The translations under genes were made by a program, and so were the position numbers. From a virus, in the IMG/VR virus record IMGVR_UViG_3300025645_000294, positions 1 to 31,144 of that record: a stretch of 31,144 nucleotides of DNA; one strand, written 5' to 3'. This document shows, one piece after another, positions 14,490 to 22,272 of this stretch. The notes beneath the pieces were generated by a model. That model worked only from the letters and a program-made list of their open reading frames with translations, was not told the origin of the DNA and did no database searches. Within the stretch, counting starts at the first letter, position 1. The number at the start of each line of letters is the position of its first letter.

Positions 14490-16617
14490 CTTCAGGTGGC
14501 ATACCACCGCCTGTGTTACCTGAGAATCCTTGTTCTCCTGGGACTGGAGCAGAGCCTGTACCCATACCCCCAGCCTGTGCTCCACCAGTAGGTGCAGCTG
14601 GGGCAGCGTTAGGATCAGCAGCAGGAGCAGCAGGAGGAGGAGGGTTCTGCTCTTGGAACTTCTTGAGGATCTCAGCCTGTACAGCAGCTTCACCAATAGA
14701 GTTAGCTACCTTGTCTGGGTCGAGGTCCATAGACTCAGCGATCTCACGGATGATGAAGTCCATCTTAGCAAATGGAGCCAAGGCTGGGTTCTGTACAACC
14801 TGCAAGAACTGAAGAAGACGTTGACTACGTACTTCGTTAGCCATAAGAGAAGATGTACCACGAGCTTTGACTTCTAGGTCACCCTTGATCTCTGGGTCAT
14901 GATCGAACTGCATGTTGAATGAGAAGAAGGCTTTACCGATAGGCCCAAGCAAGTAATCATCTACGTTCTTGATAACTGTACGGATAGAACCGTTAGCAGC
15001 TGACATGAGCATAGAGATGCCTGAGGCAGTGCGACCGACACCTGATACACCAGTCTGACCATGCGAGAAGCTAGGTAGACCAGTAGACTCATCAGCTAGT
15101 ACACGAGCCTTATCAAACATCTGCATGTTCTCGTTAGACACGTTAGGGAAGGATGTACCGAAGATAGCTTGACCTGGGGCACCACCACTACGGCGGAAGA
15201 CCTTGCCAGGGTAAATCTCTAGGTCTTGACCAGGAACTAGGTTGTTCTCGTCTACCTCAAGGATAAGGTTACCTGAGAGTGCAGCATTGTCAACAGCCAT
15301 ACGCATGAAGCCGTTCATGAGTGTCTGTGTATCGTCCATGTTCTCAGCGAGTCCTACACCGAAGAAGGAGTAAGGGTTTACTTCGTATGGTACTGCGTAG
15401 TACGGAATGATCTGTGGGTTAAATGGGTTCATAACCAAACGAAGGACTTGACCGTTACATACCCAGATGTTTACGTTAAGCTGGTCAGCCTTACGTAGTT
15501 CACGAGGGATGTCTACGTCATGATCCTCAAGGATCTCACGATCTACAAAGCCCCAGAACTCCAGAACTTCGTAACGCTCTGTCTGAGTCTCCTGTGAGTC
15601 GTCTTCCATAGCCTGTTCCCACCACTCTTTAGTGTAGGACTCACCGTATGTCAAAGCGAGGTCGATAGAGTTGTTACGGAAGAAAGGACGGCGCTTAAGA
15701 GCACGCATCTGTGATCGAGACATCTTGTGACGCTCGACTACGTACTCAGCTTCGTCCATGTTGTTAGCGTCTGGGTCTGGATAGAAGTTCCATACGGACA
15801 CAGAATCACACGATGGGATAGTTTTGATGCGAGGCTTGTAGTTACCCTCGTCATCCCAGTGCGGATACTCTTTATCTACAGCAAAAGGGCCCTTCATGAT
15901 ACCTGTACCGAACAAAGCACACTCAAATGCTGCTGTACGTAGCTTCTTAGAGGCGTTAGACTCCTCCAGCTGGTCATGAATCTTCTTTTCCATCTTCTTA
16001 GCAGCGTACATAGCTGGATGGAAGGTAACTTCAGTGGCTGTACGGCCTTCACCCTCCTTAAGAAGGTCAGCAACGGGCTCTAGCTTGCTCTTCATGCCTC
16101 CAAGACGCTCCTGGAGGTCCATGAGGGTCTCTCCTGGACGTAGTTTAGCGTCTTCTGGGGAGATTTCAGGCTTAGCTTGGGCAGAACCCTCTTTTTTAGC
16201 CTTCTGCATCTCAGGATTGGACTCAAAGTGCACTGATTCTGCAATGCCTTCAGGCAAAGAGGTAGGATCAATAGAGATTGGGAACTTGTTATTGCCGAAA
16301 AGGACCTCAACAAGCTGCCCGTAGGCTGCTAGAACCTTAGTCTTAGTAACTTTAACAAAGATACGGGACTTCTCAGTAGATGTAAAGCGAACATCAGGAC
16401 CGTACAGGCCCCGATAGTTGCGATAGGAGCGTACCCAGCGTTGCTCGTCTTGGTAACGGGCTGTCTCAGCCTTCCTGAAGCGCTCCGTAACGAAGCTGAC
16501 GACTGTACCAACAGGTGAATCGGTTGTCTCATCTTCACTCATATCATCAATAAAAGAAGATTCTGACTCTTCCATGTTGTACTCAGTGGATGACTTGTCG
16601 TCTTCGAACGTATCCAT
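14482..16617 (-). CDS. Portal protein (711 aa)
   Basis: The large protein has an acidic N terminus (residues 1-45), then VSFVTERFRKAETARYQDEQ and SYRNYRGLYGPDVRFTSTEK, a core with IKTIPSCDSVSVWNFYPDPD and YYAVPYEVNPYSFFGVGLAE, and HGQTGVSGVGRTASGISMLM near residue 520. These are typical of podoviral portal proteins, which form the dodecameric ring for DNA entry and tail attachment. From about residue 640 the C terminus is a Pro/Ala/Gly tail. It directly follows TerL with AAGGA before the ATG. About 100 residues of low complexity make it longer than usual. Confidence 0.92.
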   Translation of the reverse strand: MDTFEDDKSSTEYNMEESESSFIDDMSEDETTDSPVGTVVSFVTERFRKAETARYQDEQRWVRSYRNYRGLYGPDVRFTSTEKSRIFVKVTKTKVLAAYGQLVEVLFGNNKFPISIDPTSLPEGIAESVHFESNPEMQKAKKEGSAQAKPEISPEDAKLRPGETLMDLQERLGGMKSKLEPVADLLKEGEGRTATEVTFHPAMYAAKKMEKKIHDQLEESNASKKLRTAAFECALFGTGIMKGPFAVDKEYPHWDDEGNYKPRIKTIPSCDSVSVWNFYPDPDANNMDEAEYVVERHKMSRSQMRALKRRPFFRNNSIDLALTYGESYTKEWWEQAMEDDSQETQTERYEVLEFWGFVDREILEDHDVDIPRELRKADQLNVNIWVCNGQVLRLVMNPFNPQIIPYYAVPYEVNPYSFFGVGLAENMDDTQTLMNGFMRMAVDNAALSGNLILEVDENNLVPGQDLEIYPGKVFRRSGGAPGQAIFGTSFPNVSNENMQMFDKARVLADESTGLPSFSHGQTGVSGVGRTASGISMLMSAANGSIRTVIKNVDDYLLGPIGKAFFSFNMQFDHDPEIKGDLEVKARGTSSLMANEVRSQRLLQFLQVVQNPALAPFAKMDFIIREIAESMDLDPDKVANSIGEAAVQAEILKKFQEQNPPPPAAPAADPNAAPAAPTGGAQAGGMGTGSAPVPGEQGFSGNTGGGMPPEGL

Positions 16618-16629
16618 TGTAATTCCTTA

Positions 16630-18219
16630 TCAGTAACCGAATGTCGAGTCAGCAGCTTGGAAGCCTGATCTCTGTGAGTTGGGGTCGTAGTCGAAGAGAC
16701 TGCTACGAGGGCGTGTCATGAGTCCGTAGCGTAGGGCGTCGTAGCCGTGGTCAATAGGACTCTTAGTATCTACATCGTCTAGGTTGTTCTTGTCGAGAGG
16801 GAGAGACGGTAGCTCCGAGATAATGTTACGACAAGTGTTAAAGAATATGATACGAGGTTCTTCTGTGAAGTCATCTATCTGTAGTCTGCGGTGTACTTCG
16901 TTCTTACCAGCAATACGAGAGCCACGGGATCGATCTGATGGTCGCCAACGGCAACCTTTGTTAATCATCTGCTCAGCGAGTGAAGGACCAGTGTCGCCTC
17001 GGTTGTGCCACAGTGAGCTGTCTAGTACACCGTACCGTATCTTCTCACCACGTTCAGCCTCTAGGATCATACCAGCTAAGTCTTGTGCTGTAACCTTGCT
17101 GCAGTAGAGCTCACGATAGATCACGATCTGTTCAGAGGGTGACACAGCAAACCAGAGTACTGCTGTCATCGAACCGTATCCGTAGTCACACGCTCTGAAC
17201 TTAGCCCAATCACTAGGGATATCGAATGGAGCGACTACGTGCACCTTAGGGTTGAACTCTGAGAAGGCAGCTCCTTCTGAGATACTCCAATCACCGTCTA
17301 GCAACTGTCTCCGCTGATGCTCAGGCATAGAGAGAAGGTTAGCTTCGTACATACCATCTTCTGACAAGTACGGGTTGTTGAACAGGTTAGCTGGGATGAA
17401 CCTACGCTTAAACAAGGGTTGACCCTCGTTCGTGTGACCCTTGGGCCATCGGATAGTTTCACCGTGTTCGTCTGTAGCCCAGAAGGACGTATTGGCTGGA
17501 GCAGGGTCAATGAACATCTTCTTAACCCAGAAGTGCCCAGGACCCCCAGGGTTTGTTGTAGCCCGCATGTACAAGGGAAGACCTGAGGCCTTAGTTGTAC
17601 GTAGACGAGAGCGCATGTAGTTCCAAGCATAAGGCGTAGGCCACTGAGTCATCTCGTCGAGACCAATCCAGTTGAAGGCTTGACCTTGGTAACGCATAAC
17701 GTCATCGTCTCGGTCTAGGTAGGACATCCAGAGAGTAGCACCACTAGGGGCTACCCAAGTCTTATCTCGTTCCATGAACTTGATACCTGGGATAGCCCTA
17801 GGGTAAAGTTGTTTAGATACTGAGATAAGTTCACGGAGTTCCTCTGTACTACGACGGACTAGGAGTCCGCGGGAGTGAGGGTTGTTAAAGAATCGTACTG
17901 GGTCAGCTACCATCGCGTAGGACTTACCACCACCAGCTGCACCACCGTAGAGAACCTCTTGCTCACAGGACGCTAGGAAGTCTTCCTGTGGGCCTGGGTT
18001 AGCTTCAAAGATAATCTCTTGAGCCTTCTTGATATCGATAGGTTCGGGTCTAGCTGTCGCTGGAGCCTTCGCCTGTATCGGTGTCAAGGTTTCTTGTACG
18101 TCTTCCACCGAGACGGTCTTCTTCGAGCTTGCGGGCCGCTTCCGAGGCTTCTTTGTAACGCCTTTCATAGACTCGATAGGATTGGGCCGCGTTCCGCCGT
18201 TTTGATTCGATGCTGACAC
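16630..18219 (-). CDS. terL: Terminase large subunit (529 aa)
   Basis: The packaging motor and nuclease. Walker A is GGAAGGGKS at residues 92-100, Walker B IGLDE at 185-189, and the coupling motif TTNPGG at 221-226. The nuclease part has FRACDYG (Asp345), GVLDSS (Asp400) and HGYDALRYG (Asp494), the three acidic positions expected in terminase nucleases. The start is GTG at 18219 with TAGGAC upstream; ATG at codon 18 (18168) is the alternative. The first 57 codons overlap the HTH-like gene in another frame. It lies before the portal gene. Confidence 0.93.
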   Translation of the reverse strand: MSASNQNGGTRPNPIESMKGVTKKPRKRPASSKKTVSVEDVQETLTPIQAKAPATARPEPIDIKKAQEIIFEANPGPQEDFLASCEQEVLYGGAAGGGKSYAMVADPVRFFNNPHSRGLLVRRSTEELRELISVSKQLYPRAIPGIKFMERDKTWVAPSGATLWMSYLDRDDDVMRYQGQAFNWIGLDEMTQWPTPYAWNYMRSRLRTTKASGLPLYMRATTNPGGPGHFWVKKMFIDPAPANTSFWATDEHGETIRWPKGHTNEGQPLFKRRFIPANLFNNPYLSEDGMYEANLLSMPEHQRRQLLDGDWSISEGAAFSEFNPKVHVVAPFDIPSDWAKFRACDYGYGSMTAVLWFAVSPSEQIVIYRELYCSKVTAQDLAGMILEAERGEKIRYGVLDSSLWHNRGDTGPSLAEQMINKGCRWRPSDRSRGSRIAGKNEVHRRLQIDDFTEEPRIIFFNTCRNIISELPSLPLDKNNLDDVDTKSPIDHGYDALRYGLMTRPRSSLFDYDPNSQRSGFQAADSTFGY

Positions 18220-18511
18220 GTTTGTTAAGTCCTACATGAGAGATGTATCGTCCTGACTCCTCTGTTAGCCAACGGGCTACCATACGAAGACTATACTCCG
18301 CTAAGTACTTCTTAGCTTGTTCTAGCATCTCTAATTCTAATGGGATAGGTTGGAGGACATTCTCATCCTCAGGATCTTGCTCGTACCCGAAAGGGATGTA
18401 TCTACCTACGCGTACGATAGGGAACCATTCACCATCTTCACCTCGCTTTGGTATCTTCCAAGCTTGGTTAGTTATGATGTTGTTCATTGATGGAGCTTGT
18501 TTTCTAGCCAT
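18050..18511 (-). CDS. HTH-like protein overlapping terL (second packaging or DNA-binding protein)
   Basis: From Met18511 (MARKQAPSMNN) the 153-residue protein has AWKIPKRGEDGEW, VGRYIPFGYEQDPEDENVLQ and LAEYSLRMVARWLTEESGRY followed by ISHVGLNKR. The last parts read as a resolvase-like helix-turn-helix: the 'ys-R-va-wL----Gr-iShvGL-kR' pattern. Such proteins lie beside terminases in marine phages, so a small-terminase-like or DNA-binding role is possible. The C-terminal helix is basic and acidic by turns. The 170-base overlap with terL is large. A TTG at 18541 would start inside the promoter at 18513-18541 and is unlikely; if that promoter is used, ATG at 18487 (MNNIITNQAW) is the first start available. 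Confidence 0.75.
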   Translation of the reverse strand: MARKQAPSMNNIITNQAWKIPKRGEDGEWFPIVRVGRYIPFGYEQDPEDENVLQPIPLELEMLEQAKKYLAEYSLRMVARWLTEESGRYISHVGLNKRVSIESKRRNAAQSYRVYERRYKEASEAARKLEEDRLGGRRTRNLDTDTGEGSSDS

Positions 18512-18512
18512 A

Positions 18513-18541
18513 CTTATACCATATGTGTTCTTGTTTGTCAA
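18513..18541 (-). promoter_or_regulatory. Sigma70-type promoter ahead of the HTH/terL/portal genes
   Basis: TTGACA (18541-18536), 17 bases, TATAAG (18518-18513), with TGG before the -10. It fills the gap after the terS stop (18545). Predicted start near 18506, which would bypass the ATG at 18511 and use 18487. Confidence 0.7.
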
Positions 18542-18544
18542 GCA

Positions 18545-18922
18545 TTAGTCTTCGTCTTTAGAAGACCTTTTAGCTGGGAGAATGAATACTGGCTCAGAAG
18601 TAGTTACTTCTACCTTCTCAGTCTTAACGAAACCAGCACGGTCCATCAAGTCCTTAGCAGCAGCCATACGCTCTTTAGCACCGAGCATGTCTTTAGCACC
18701 CATCACCTTAAACATGGTGTAGGCTGCTTTAGTAGAACTCTGTGCAATGAACTTACGGGTAAGCTCCGCGATCTCATCTACGAGAGAGGCTGTGACAGAA
18801 GAAGTAGGTACGTTGTCTGAGTAACCAGCTAGCTTCTTAGCGGTCAGTGGGTCACCCTCAGCTTCCTCAAAGAGGACATCAAGGAACATCTGCTGCTTGT
18901 CTGTTAGTTCACGTTTAGCCAT
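18545..18922 (-). CDS. terS: Terminase small subunit (125 aa)
   Basis: MAKRELTDKQQMFLDVLFEE, then GDPLTAKKLAGYSDN, is the helix-turn-helix of phage small terminases that bind the packaging site. The middle helix (LGAKERMAAAKDLMDRAGFV) and the C-terminal EPVFILPAKR match the family, recalled from marine phages. It lies one gene upstream of terL. Its ATG overlaps the stop of the preceding gene (TAATG), with GAGGA upstream. Confidence 0.82.
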   Translation of the reverse strand: MAKRELTDKQQMFLDVLFEEAEGDPLTAKKLAGYSDNVPTSSVTASLVDEIAELTRKFIAQSSTKAAYTMFKVMGAKDMLGAKERMAAAKDLMDRAGFVKTEKVEVTTSEPVFILPAKRSSKDED

Positions 18923-19284
18923 TAGATATTCCTCACTGGGTTGTAGAAAAGTTTACCGGAGATAGATACATCAAAAACACCTCCAACTTTGTATGCTAGA
19001 ATCTTATCACCTTGATGAAGATACAAACGTGCCTGAGTAATCACAGAGTGTACACCGTTTGCTTGAATCTTGTAATCCCTAAGCAAGTAATGGTAAGTAT
19101 CATCATCTGAGTGATACATAAGTATATTTATACTATCAGTCCCAGTTCCGTGCGTTATCGTAAGAAAAGAAACCTCTGCATCGTGGTTGTTAGGTACAGT
19201 GTAAATAAGGTCTGACCCAGCCCCAGTCGTCGTGCTTACGATTGAAACACCTTCAACAAAAGTAGTGTATTCTTGATTTGGCAT
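18922..19284 (-). CDS. Small beta-rich protein, possible virion protein (120 aa)
   Basis: Residues 20-120 alternate hydrophobic and polar (SDLIYTVPNNHDAEVSFLTI; ARLYLHQGDKILAYKVGGVF), as in a jelly-roll or beta-sandwich. Similar 'iytvP-g-ta-v--l-i-n' proteins in phages form head or tail fittings; here the neighbours are packaging genes. Start by ATG at 19284 with a weak ribosome site. Family not recognised with confidence. Confidence 0.62.
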   Translation of the reverse strand: MPNQEYTTFVEGVSIVSTTTGAGSDLIYTVPNNHDAEVSFLTITHGTGTDSINILMYHSDDDTYHYLLRDYKIQANGVHSVITQARLYLHQGDKILAYKVGGVFDVSISGKLFYNPVRNI

Positions 19285-19287
19285 TTG

Positions 19288-19572
19288 TTAGTCTTTAACT
19301 ACAAGTTGGGAGGGTGCCTTAGGAGACTCCTGTGGCTCTTCAAGCTTACTCTTTTTAACAGGTTCTTTAACTGTTTCTTTAGTAGCTTTAACTTCTTGAG
19401 ATTCCGCCTGAGCTGCCTTACAGATAAGAACCATAAGGTCATCATCGCTTGAGAGGAAGGAACCGTAAGGGTCCATCTGTCCTGCAACGTCACCACGGCT
19501 GTTCACAATCTGGTCAGTCGAGATAAAGTAACCTGCTTTGTTCAACTCTTTTTCATACTTCTTAAAGATCAT
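19288..19572 (-). CDS. Uncharacterised small protein (94 aa)
   Basis: An ordered N-terminal half (MIFKKYEKELNKAGYFISTD; SRGDVAGQMDPYGSFLSSDD) is followed by a low-complexity Lys/Glu/Pro tail from about residue 55. No known motif. AAGGAAG before the ATG is good, and it nearly abuts the genes on each side, so it is probably expressed. Confidence 0.62.
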   Translation of the reverse strand: MIFKKYEKELNKAGYFISTDQIVNSRGDVAGQMDPYGSFLSSDDDLMVLICKAAQAESQEVKATKETVKEPVKKSKLEEPQESPKAPSQLVVKD

Positions 19573-19573
19573 A

Positions 19574-19948
19574 TTACTTCTTCCTTTGTGTAGGCTTCAT
19601 GGAAGCACCACAGTTAGCCTTCTTGACCATACCGCCCTTAGCGAACCCAGGCTTACGGGTCTGGGTCTTTGTGGACTTGGATGTTCCAGTCTCTTGGTAG
19701 ATGTCTGCAATAGAGATTTCAGCGAGCTGGTTACCCAAAGCACGTGCAAGGCGGTCCTTAACCTCTTTAGATTTACCTTTACCACCAAGGAGGTCTACCG
19801 CCTCTTCGGTTGTTATCTCTCCAGCGGAATGTCTTGCTGCAATGGATCTAGCCTTTGGAGACATATACTGCTGAGAACCTGGGGTGCCACTGCTGCGAGT
19901 TGCAAGTTCCTTCTTTTTAGGTGCACTCTTCTTCTTATCGTCAGCCAT
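19574..19948 (-). CDS. Basic small phage protein with PTQRKK tail (124 aa)
   Basis: ATG at 19948 (MADDKKK) is favoured over the one at 19954 because GAGGAAG lies at the right distance. The product is Lys-rich. Residues 35-80 (ARSIAARHSAGEITTEEAVD, then LLGG) look helical and the end reads GFAKGGMVKKANCGASMKPTQRKK in two pieces (GFAKGGMVKK and GASMKPTQRKK). The GAS-x-x-PTQRKK tail is also found on the HNH-like gene just upstream, so the 3' ends are probably duplicated. Function unknown. Confidence 0.65.
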   Translation of the reverse strand: MADDKKKSAPKKKELATRSSGTPGSQQYMSPKARSIAARHSAGEITTEEAVDLLGGKGKSKEVKDRLARALGNQLAEISIADIYQETGTSKSTKTQTRKPGFAKGGMVKKANCGASMKPTQRKK

Positions 19949-19950
19949 TT

Positions 19951-20256
19951 TCATTTCTTCCTCTGTGTAGGTGGGTTAGATGCGCCAATGTTCTTGGCAT
20001 ACTTCTTAGCGTTAACTTTACGAGAGAAGCTACGGTTAGCTGACTTAGGTTTAACCTTTAGGTTACTCCTACCGTTGTCTAGTGGGTTACGGTTGTTGTG
20101 GTCTACGTCTTTACCATCATGCTTCTTAACCTTCCCCTCCTTCTCTAGCAGACGACGAGCACGCTTACGTGCAGCATTCTTAGCTAGTTCAGAAGGAGTA
20201 GACTGGAGCTCACGCTCACGCTGATAGTCTCTTTTATAATTCTTAGAACTTGGCAT
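19951..20256 (-). CDS. HNH-like small basic protein (101 aa)
   Basis: Residues 46-77 carry HDGKDVDHNNRNPLDNGRSN, followed by LKVKPKSANRS, the pattern of phage HNH-type nucleases (His53, Asn65, Asn74). Arg/Lys-rich helices precede it. HNH proteins next to terminase often aid packaging, but the short length and missing residues around the zinc sites make nicking activity uncertain. It ends in GASNPPTQRKK, echoed by the next gene. A GGTGAG site precedes ATG 20256. Confidence 0.68.
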   Translation of the reverse strand: MPSSKNYKRDYQRERELQSTPSELAKNAARKRARRLLEKEGKVKKHDGKDVDHNNRNPLDNGRSNLKVKPKSANRSFSRKVNAKKYAKNIGASNPPTQRKK

Positions 20257-20262
20257 TAGATC

Positions 20263-20553
20263 TCACCACTTCGCTTTGTCAGCCCAGTAGGCAGCACTAA
20301 GCTTACCCTTCTTGATGTTCTTACCGTGCCGAGCCTTGAAGCTAGCACGTTTCTTCTTCATAGCATCAGACTCACCAGCCTTAGGAGCACCAGCAGTAGA
20401 AGCACCTTGCTCACCAAAGCGAATGGTCTTGATTGTATCACCTTCTTTGGCTACTACAACGTGTGACTTCTTAGGGTGACCAGGGGTACGCTTAGGTTTG
20501 TTGAAGCCAGATACACCTGCTCGCTCTAGACGTGGGTCTTTCTTAGCAGCCAT
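20263..20553 (-). CDS. Conserved small basic phage protein (96 aa)
   Basis: The C-terminal 30 residues contain KKRASFKARHGKNIKKGKLS and end AAYWADKAKW, a strongly conserved pattern in many phages; it may belong with DUF5872-like sequences, from memory. KSHVVVAKEGDTIKTIRFGE in the middle is also typical. Function is not known. Its ATG overlaps the stop of the upstream gene (TAATG), with GAGGA at 13 bases. Confidence 0.72.
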   Translation of the reverse strand: MAAKKDPRLERAGVSGFNKPKRTPGHPKKSHVVVAKEGDTIKTIRFGEQGASTAGAPKAGESDAMKKKRASFKARHGKNIKKGKLSAAYWADKAKW

Positions 20554-20738
20554 TACTTAGTCCTCTTCTTCGGTTTAGTAGCCTTGACCTTAATGGCTTT
20601 AGTTGCGAGCTTTGCAGTGCCCTTCTTCAACTTACCAGACTTCTGAAGTTGGCTCGTAGCTACAGCGTAGGCCTTGTCCTGCGGGACACCCTTCGCCTTC
20701 AACTTAGAGACAAGCTTATCAAGTACTTTAGGCATCAC
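20553..20738 (-). CDS. Small Lys-rich protein (61 aa)
   Basis: MMPKVLDKLVSKLKAKGVPQ, then DKAYAVATSQLQKSGKLKK and a basic tail. The 'l---l---G---dkAyaiA---Lqk-GklkkGt' pattern recurs in small proteins of many phages of unknown role. It begins right after the 44-residue Cys-rich gene and overlaps the next gene by one base. Confidence 0.72.
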   Translation of the reverse strand: MMPKVLDKLVSKLKAKGVPQDKAYAVATSQLQKSGKLKKGTAKLATKAIKVKATKPKKRTK

Positions 20739-20740
20739 TC

Positions 20741-20875
20741 TTATCCGAAGATGCAGATAGACATAATGACGGTTGTGTTGTACAACTTATGCCGTGTAGA
20801 AATAGAAGCTGGGTCCATGTTCCAGCAGCCAAAGCACTTGTTACAAGGTTCGTCTTTGTTAATCCAGCAACCCAT
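20741..20875 (-). CDS. 44-residue Cys-rich protein
   Basis: The protein MGCWINKDEPCNKCFGCW... has Cys at 3, 11, 14 and 17 (C-x2-C-x2-C) and a hydrophobic C terminus ending ICIFG. The start has AAGGA 11 bases upstream and the stop lies two bases before the next ATG, so the spacing is operon-like. A zinc site or a disulfide-linked or membrane-inserted peptide are all possible. It lies between holin-like and basic genes. Confidence 0.6.
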   Translation of the reverse strand: MGCWINKDEPCNKCFGCWNMDPASISTRHKLYNTTVIMSICIFG

Positions 20876-20882
20876 AGTCTTA

Positions 20883-21245
20883 TTATCCTTTTCTCTTCTC
20901 AAACCCACGGGTCAAGAAGTAAGCTCCGAAGATGACCATCTGTAGCTGCCAGTAGGAGGCAGAGAGATCATCGGTGATACCTAAACCTAAGACCTTGTCA
21001 TAGACAATGACCTTGAAGTTATAGATGATGAATGGTAAAGCAAAGAGAGGACGAATCATACGAGTCATCCAAGACCCTTGCTCAGCTATCAGTACAGACT
21101 GTCGTGCTTCCAACTGTAGGATCAGCACATCAGCTTCTATACGTTCTTGTTCTGTCTTAGCATCTAACCGTAGAGTCCTGGCCTCAATCAAGTTGTCAGC
21201 TATCTTAGACAAGGGATTAACTAAGGAGATGAGGAACCCTAGCAC
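20883..21245 (-). CDS. Holin-like membrane protein (3TM holin type)
   Basis: MLGFLISLVNPLSKIADNLI, a charged linker at about residues 22-50, then WMTRMIRPLFALPFIIYNFK and YWQLQMVIFGAYFLTRGFEK. The 'W-tR-iRPl--l-fii-n' region is characteristic of the GTA-type three-segment holin family, which forms the membrane lesion that releases lysozyme. A GTG at 21245 opens the frame. It lies with the lysozyme and two other membrane genes. Confidence 0.75.
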   Translation of the reverse strand: MLGFLISLVNPLSKIADNLIEARTLRLDAKTEQERIEADVLILQLEARQSVLIAEQGSWMTRMIRPLFALPFIIYNFKVIVYDKVLGLGITDDLSASYWQLQMVIFGAYFLTRGFEKRKG

Positions 21246-21250
21246 TACTA

Positions 21251-21439
21251 CTACTTCTTACCCATTGGGGTAGTTGTAACAGAACGGAGGTACACGTTAC
21301 CCATAGCTACAGCTAAGACGTAGAATGGTAGATACTCTTCTGGTACGATACCCTTCATCTCTGTGAGTTCAAGGATAGGTACAACAGCAGCTAGTACGTT
21401 GAATGTGACTGTCTTCCAGCCTTTGAACATATCAGTCAT
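21251..21439 (-). CDS. Small membrane protein in the lysis cassette (62 aa)
   Basis: Residues 9-25 (TVTFNVLAAVVPILELT) and 35-55 (EYLPFYVLAVAMGNVYLRSV) are two likely membrane segments and the tail is basic. Similar 'Wktv-fN-laavl-i' proteins in phages are candidate holins or antiholins. Here it lies between the XhlA-like and holin-like genes. AAGGAAG precedes the ATG. Confidence 0.68.
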   Translation of the reverse strand: MTDMFKGWKTVTFNVLAAVVPILELTEMKGIVPEEYLPFYVLAVAMGNVYLRSVTTTPMGKK

Positions 21440-21679
21440 TTATACACTTCCTTTGAGTAGGTAGAGCCCTACACTGACTACGACAGATACAAGAGTAGTT
21501 AAGACTAGCTTAGAGTTATTGTCGAGCTTCTCAGTGATCTTAGTCAAAGCTACGCTCGTGTGAACGTAGTTAGTCTTAAGCTCTACAATATCGTCTTTCA
21601 TCTTACGTTGGTCATCGGCGAGTCGATGTTGCTCTGCTCTGATCTGTTCAATATCATCTTTTAAATGATCCCCTGACAT
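21440..21679 (-). CDS. XhlA-like coiled-coil membrane protein (79 aa)
   Basis: A charged helix with heptads (MSGDHLKDDIEQIRAEQHRL to VALTKITEKLDNNSK) is followed by one C-terminal membrane segment (LVLTTLVSVVVSVGLYLL). This layout fits XhlA/hemolysin-type cell-surface or lysis-associated proteins that sit next to a holin and lysozyme. GGGAGAG precedes the ATG. Confidence 0.7.
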   Translation of the reverse strand: MSGDHLKDDIEQIRAEQHRLADDQRKMKDDIVELKTNYVHTSVALTKITEKLDNNSKLVLTTLVSVVVSVGLYLLKGSV

Positions 21680-21711
21680 GCATCTCTCCCTGCTGTCGAT
21701 AATTAAGTAAC

Positions 21712-22272
21712 CTACGTCAGGAACAGATCTCGTTCATGGTTACGTCTGATAGTAAGACCTTTGAGAGTCTTACCCTTTTGCTTATCCCAACGAGGCAACT
21801 GGTCAGCTGCTCCTTGGTAGTCACCCTTGTTCAACATCTTCAAGAGTGTCGAGTTCTTGAAGTTAGTCTCACCTAAGTTATAAACGAAGGAGGCAAGGGC
21901 ATCATATTGATTCTGTGTGAGGGGTACCTTAACGTACTTCTTGAGTGCTGCCTCAACCCAAGCTAGATCGTGCTTGAGGAGTGCTTCAGCACCAGCGAGT
22001 GTAATACGCATACCTGGCTTAGCTGTCTTGGTGTGACCGTACCCAATGGTCCATACGTCGTTAGGAGTAGGAAGGTAGGCCTCTAGTCGTATACCTTCAG
22101 ATACCTTAATCAACTCCACATCACCTAAGAACAACTGGTCTACAGGATAGAACTTGTCTTCACCTTTAGGTGGACCCAAGTCAATGACCTGACTAGTCTT
22201 ACTAGAAAGAGACTCAAGGATCTTCTTCAGCATCGCTATGATCTGTTCCATACTCATCTCTTCCTTAGTCAT
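21712..22272 (-). CDS. Endolysin, T4-type lysozyme (GH24), 186 aa
   Basis: The GH24 core has SEGIRLEAYLPTPNDVWTIG, then YGHT, giving Glu59, Asp72 and Thr75 as the catalytic Glu-Asp-Thr triad in the expected order. Residues 130-150 (NQYDALASFVYNLGET) and the RWDKQKGK region complete the fold. The chosen ATG at 22272 overlaps the stop of the preceding gene (ATGA); an in-frame longer start at 22368 would run through that gene and is rejected. Residues 1-45 are a helical leader without a membrane segment, so release depends on the holin. Confidence 0.9.
   Translation of the reverse strand: MTKEEMSMEQIIAMLKKILESLSSKTSQVIDLGPPKGEDKFYPVDQLFLGDVELIKVSEGIRLEAYLPTPNDVWTIGYGHTKTAKPGMRITLAGAEALLKHDLAWVEAALKKYVKVPLTQNQYDALASFVYNLGETNFKNSTLLKMLNKGDYQGAADQLPRWDKQKGKTLKGLTIRRNHERDLFLT

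Noticed and set aside
15280-15670. Two TTGACA words inside the portal gene (minus strand)
   Set aside because: Their -10 positions are TAACCT and TAAAGA, weak matches inside a coding gene.
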